Source of the DNA: Cognatishimia sp. 1_MG-2023
Lineage (GTDB): Bacteria; Pseudomonadota; Alphaproteobacteria; Rhodobacterales; Rhodobacteraceae
DNA length: 64,000 nt
Assembly: GCF_030548175.1 (NCBI RefSeq)
Contig: NZ_JAUORX010000006.1
Location: forward strand, 62,001 to 126,000
Reading direction: 5' to 3'
Below, in pieces: positions 61,243 to 64,000 of this stretch. Under the pieces are notes generated by a model. That model saw nothing but the letters and a program-made list of their open reading frames with translations, did no database searches and had not been told where the DNA came from. Every line of letters starts with the position of its first letter. Within the stretch, counting starts at the first letter, position 1. The translations under genes and the position numbers were made by a program.

Positions 61243-61836
61243 ATGTCTTACGAAATTCTTCTGGCCCTCATCGCATTCGCTTTTGTTAGCAGCATCACAC
61301 CGGGCCCAAATAACATGATGCTTTTGGCATCAGGCGCCAACTTTGGCTTTGGCCGCACAATTCCGCATATGTTGGGAATTGGAATCGGCTTTACAGTTAT
61401 GGTTGCTCTGGTTGGTTTAGGCCTAATGCAGGTCTTTGACCTTTGGCCGATCAGCTATTCCATTCTGAAAATCATCAGCACAGCTTACCTGCTTTGGCTT
61501 GCGTGGAAGATTGCCAATGCCGCTAGCCCACAGGACACTAAGGCTGGTTCGACCCCCATGACATTTATACAAGCCGCCCTCTTTCAGTGGGTCAATCCAA
61601 AGGCTTGGACAATGGCCCTAACGGCCATCACGCTGTACGCCCCTAGCCGTGAAGTCCTTTCCGTACTGATCGTTGCGGGCATTTTTGGCGTTGTGAACCT
61701 ACCTTCAGTCAGTGTCTGGACGGCTCTTGGCCAACAAATGCGTATTATCCTAAGCAATCGCCGCCGACTGCTGACTTTCAATTGGACCATGGCCGCTTTG
61801 CTCGTTTTGTCGCTATTGCCCAGCCTTTTGCCATGA
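61243..61836 (+). CDS. LysE-family amino-acid exporter
   Basis: This 197-residue inner-membrane exporter is read from the ATG at 61243 (MSYEILLALIAFAFVSSITP). SSITPGPNNMMLLASGANFG is the LysE/RhtB signature; about six helices follow. FQWVNPKAWTMALTAITLY is typical of the C-terminal half. The substrate is probably an amino acid, under control of the divergent Lrp protein. The frame is open upstream to 61174, but that part does not fit the family. Confidence 0.93.
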   Translation: MSYEILLALIAFAFVSSITPGPNNMMLLASGANFGFGRTIPHMLGIGIGFTVMVALVGLGLMQVFDLWPISYSILKIISTAYLLWLAWKIANAASPQDTKAGSTPMTFIQAALFQWVNPKAWTMALTAITLYAPSREVLSVLIVAGIFGVVNLPSVSVWTALGQQMRIILSNRRRLLTFNWTMAALLVLSLLPSLLP

Positions 61837-61928
61837 CGCATTGCTCTAGCGTGCGACTTTAAAGGCCTAGTTGCATTTCTCTTTTTCCAAGGCCATATAC
61901 CGAAATGCAGTTATGCCCGGAGTGATAC

Positions 61929-62891
61929 ATGACCAACTACCTCGATTTTGAAAAACCATTGGCCGAGATTGAAGGCAAAGCCGAAGAATTACGGTCTATG
62001 GCCCGGCAAAATGAGGAAATGGATGTCGCCGACGAGGCCGCAGCCCTTGACCGTAAGGCGGGCGAATTGCTCGAGGAGCTGTATGAAAACTTGACACCTT
62101 GGCGCAAATGCCAAGTCGCGCGGCACCCAGATCGTCCGCATTGTCAGGATTATATTGAAGCCTTGTTTACAGAATTTACGCCACTCGCAGGTGACCGTAA
62201 CTTTGCTGACGATCATGCTGTGATGGGTGGCTTGGCTCGTTTTAATGACCAACCGGTTGTCGTCATCGGCCAAGAAAAAGGCAATAACACCAAATCACGC
62301 ATTGAGCGTAATTTCGGCATGGCTCGTCCTGAAGGCTACCGCAAAGCAATTCGCTTGATGGAAATGGCGGATAAGTTCAACCTGCCAATTATCACACTGG
62401 TCGACACCCCAGGTGCCTACCCCGGAAAGGGCGCTGAAGAGCGCGGCCAATCCGAAGCGATTGCCCGCAGCACTGAGAAATGCCTGCAAGTCGGCGTTCC
62501 TGTGATTTCTGTGATCATTGGCGAGGGCGGCTCAGGTGGCGCAGTTGCATTGGCGACTGCAAATAAGCTCGCGATGCTAGAGCATTCCGTTTACTCAGTG
62601 ATCACGCCAGAAGGCTGTGCCTCCATCCTATGGAAGAACTCCGACAAAATGCGCGAAGCGGCTGAAGCCCTGCGCCTGACGGCTGCAGACCTGCTGCAGC
62701 TTGGCGTCGTAGATCGCAGCATTCGTGAGCCGAAAGGTGGCGCTCATCGTGGTGCTGAAGATGCCATTAAAGCTGTTGGAAGTGCTATCTCTGAGATGCT
62801 GAAAGACGTCGAAGGTATGGATCGCCAACAGGTAATCAATGCGCGTCGTCAAAAGTTCATGAGCATGGGCAGCAAGGGTTTGGCTGCTTAA
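61929..62891 (+). CDS. accA: Acetyl-CoA carboxylase carboxyltransferase subunit alpha
   Basis: AccA works with AccD to make malonyl-CoA for fatty-acid synthesis. It has 320 residues: [60 protein letters not shown] and [20 protein letters not shown] are family-defining. It stands alone between the LysE gene and the convergent GntR-type gene. Confidence 0.97.
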   Translation: MTNYLDFEKPLAEIEGKAEELRSMARQNEEMDVADEAAALDRKAGELLEELYENLTPWRKCQVARHPDRPHCQDYIEALFTEFTPLAGDRNFADDHAVMGGLARFNDQPVVVIGQEKGNNTKSRIERNFGMARPEGYRKAIRLMEMADKFNLPIITLVDTPGAYPGKGAEERGQSEAIARSTEKCLQVGVPVISVIIGEGGSGGAVALATANKLAMLEHSVYSVITPEGCASILWKNSDKMREAAEALRLTAADLLQLGVVDRSIREPKGGAHRGAEDAIKAVGSAISEMLKDVEGMDRQQVINARRQKFMSMGSKGLAA

Positions 62892-62903
62892 GCCAAATCA
62901 CTT

Positions 62904-63554
62904 TTATGTCGTTAAGTGACGCAGGCCTTGCGTCACATCCGAACGCACAGCCAGTCGCAATCCGGGCTCGTCTCCAGCTTTTAAAGCTGCCAGAATTAAG
63001 CGGTGGAATTGCGGCGGCTCATTCTTTCGCATTTTGCCATATAAAGCGCGCATCGTAGGTCCAAGCTGCAGCCAAACGGTCTCTGCCATTGCGAGCATTG
63101 CTGGTGCTTGAGCACGAAGATATAGAGTGCGGTGAAACTCAAGGTTTGCACGGATGTACCCAACAGCATCCCGGCGGGTGACTGCATCAGCCACGGTGTT
63201 GTTTATGAGCTGCAAACGATCAATCAGAGCCATATGCGCCCGTGGCAAGGCTCGGCTCGATAGCTCGACCTCAATCAATGCTCTTAACGACGCCAGCTCT
63301 TCGATTCGATCATTGCTTAATTCCGGCGTAGAAACCCGGCCAGACGACGACATTGTCAAAGCGCCTTCTGCAACCAATCGCCGAACTGACTCCCTTGCAG
63401 GCGTCATAGACACCTCATACTCAGCACCAATGCCGCGTAAAGTTAAAGCGAGACCCGGAGGGATTTCGCCATGCATAATCCTAGCACGCAAACCGCGATA
63501 AACACGGTCATGGGCCGAGGTCGCCTGATCAGAGATACGTGATTGAGTAAGCAT
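62904..63554 (-). CDS. GntR-family regulator (FadR/FCD type)
   Basis: This 216-residue regulator has a winged helix with YRGLRARIMHGEIPPGLALT and YEVSMTPARESVRRLVAEGA, and an all-helical FCD effector domain (IEELASLRALIEVELSSRAL, ANLEFHRTLYLRAQAPAMLA, LQLGPTMRALYGKM) that binds metal and a small acid in the family. The target is not visible; it stands between accA and a DUF45 peptidase gene, 12 bases from the accA stop. Confidence 0.92.
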   Translation of the reverse strand: MLTQSRISDQATSAHDRVYRGLRARIMHGEIPPGLALTLRGIGAEYEVSMTPARESVRRLVAEGALTMSSSGRVSTPELSNDRIEELASLRALIEVELSSRALPRAHMALIDRLQLINNTVADAVTRRDAVGYIRANLEFHRTLYLRAQAPAMLAMAETVWLQLGPTMRALYGKMRKNEPPQFHRLILAALKAGDEPGLRLAVRSDVTQGLRHLTT

Positions 63555-63601
63555 AGGCCAAATGTGATCACATATGAGGCCAAGGTCAATCGGGAAAAGG
63601 C

Positions 63602-64000
63602 TTAGCCGTCAAATCGGTACCGATGAAGTTTTTCGCCATGGTCTTTTAGCCATCTGCGTTCGTCTTTGTGTGGCCCATAAATCCGTTCGACCACGTCCCA
63701 AAAAGCTTGCGAGTGATTCATTTGCGCCAGATGGGCGACTTCGTGAGCTGCAACATAGCTCAAGACCTCAGAAGGCCCCAAAATAAGACGCCACGAAAAC
63801 ATAAGCGCGCCAGCCGAATTACACGATCCCCAACGCGACCGCGTATCCCGCAGAGTTATCTTGCTATATGGCCGTCCAAGAGCCGCTGCATAGCCATCCA
63901 CTGCCGCTATCAAGCGGCGCCGAGCCTCTTCCTTTAGAAACCCCTGCAAGCGAGCCCCAACGCGCTCATCAGGCCCGGGAACAGCCACCTGCCCCTCTTG
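63602..64000 (-). CDS. DUF45/YgjP-type zinc metallopeptidase, C-terminal part (cut by window edge)
   Basis: The last 133 codons are visible. SRWGSCNSAGALMFSWRLIL and the zinc motif HEVAHLAQMNHSQAFW (HExxH plus a downstream His) define the YgjP-like M48-related family, usually about 230 residues, so the N-terminal part is outside the window. The end KDHGEKLHRYRFDG is typical. It is 47 bases from the start of the GntR-type gene on the same strand. Confidence 0.9.
   Translation of the reverse strand, partial: QEGQVAVPGPDERVGARLQGFLKEEARRRLIAAVDGYAAALGRPYSKITLRDTRSRWGSCNSAGALMFSWRLILGPSEVLSYVAAHEVAHLAQMNHSQAFWDVVERIYGPHKDERRWLKDHGEKLHRYRFDG

Noticed and set aside
1-64000. tRNA, rRNA, CRISPR arrays, integrases, transposases and prophage genes
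   Set aside because: I looked for tRNA folds, repeated spacers and mobile-element proteins on both strands and found none; the window appears to be stable core chromosome.

Overview
This window is chromosomal DNA of an alphaproteobacterium, most likely a marine Rhodobacterales (Roseobacter-group) species. The main indications are an FnrL-type Fnr regulator divergent from hemN, a membrane-anchored cytochrome c of the c-y type, COQ9, a DUF1013 (TrcR) protein, an Mcl1-type malyl-CoA lyase, a DgcN/DgcA pair, a small-type SRP RNA and a DUF560/Slam-like outer-membrane protein. Gene density is high and almost everything is core metabolism or information processing. I see no rRNA, tRNA, CRISPR array, prophage, insertion sequence or plasmid function.

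Layout. 1-5.3 kb: the start of ilvD (cut by the window edge), then the Entner-Doudoroff set zwf-edd-eda, all on the minus strand, with a LacI-family-like operator upstream of zwf. 5.3-7.4 kb: a Slam-like barrel divergent from a CAP-domain lipoprotein. 7.5-9.7 kb: fnrL and hemN diverging over an Fnr box. 9.8-15.6 kb: a YejABEF-type peptide ABC transporter. 15.8-22.8 kb: cytochrome c, pheA, an SRPBCC protein, nudC, a CpdB-like nucleotidase, SRP RNA, rsgA and a small phosphatase. 22.8-28.4 kb: an ankyrin protein, then dnaX-phzF-like-ybaB-recR. 28.5-38.4 kb: two tandem DUF2306 membrane proteins, a VOC protein, an AraC regulator, trcR, RNase T2, a PepSY membrane protein, a quinone oxidoreductase, COQ9, rpsU, yghU and an unidentified membrane protein. 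38.4-45.8 kb: an Lrp regulator with ald, a LysR gene, DUF1330, MscS-like and MscL channels, a GST, YtoQ, a methyltransferase and another LysR gene. 45.9-53.9 kb: pyk, a small membrane protein, rpmI, rplT, a desaturase, pheS and pheT, with an arsR-SRPBCC pair inserted on the other strand between pheS and pheT. 54.0-64.0 kb: formylglutamate amidohydrolase, CHMI, DUF1244, galM, the dgcN-dgcA-dat D-amino-acid operon, mcl1, an Lrp regulator with a LysE exporter, accA, a GntR regulator and a cut DUF45 metallopeptidase.

How it fits together. Sugars pass through the Entner-Doudoroff route (zwf, edd, eda, pyk). Amino acids are used and moved by ald, dgcN-dgcA-dat, the LysE exporter and Lrp-type regulators. 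Haem synthesis under low oxygen is tied to FnrL.

The most interesting signals are short non-coding ones. A long palindrome of nearly identical sequence sits between two unrelated convergent gene pairs 38 kb apart. A 6-3-6 palindrome (TCGAAG-N3-CTTCGA) lies about 90 bases upstream of both ald and dgcN. A dispersed intergenic hairpin element ends in GGGGCAAAGCCCC. Single operators lie upstream of zwf, between fnrL and hemN, and across the start codon of arsR. All functions are inferred from reading the sequence; no database search was run.
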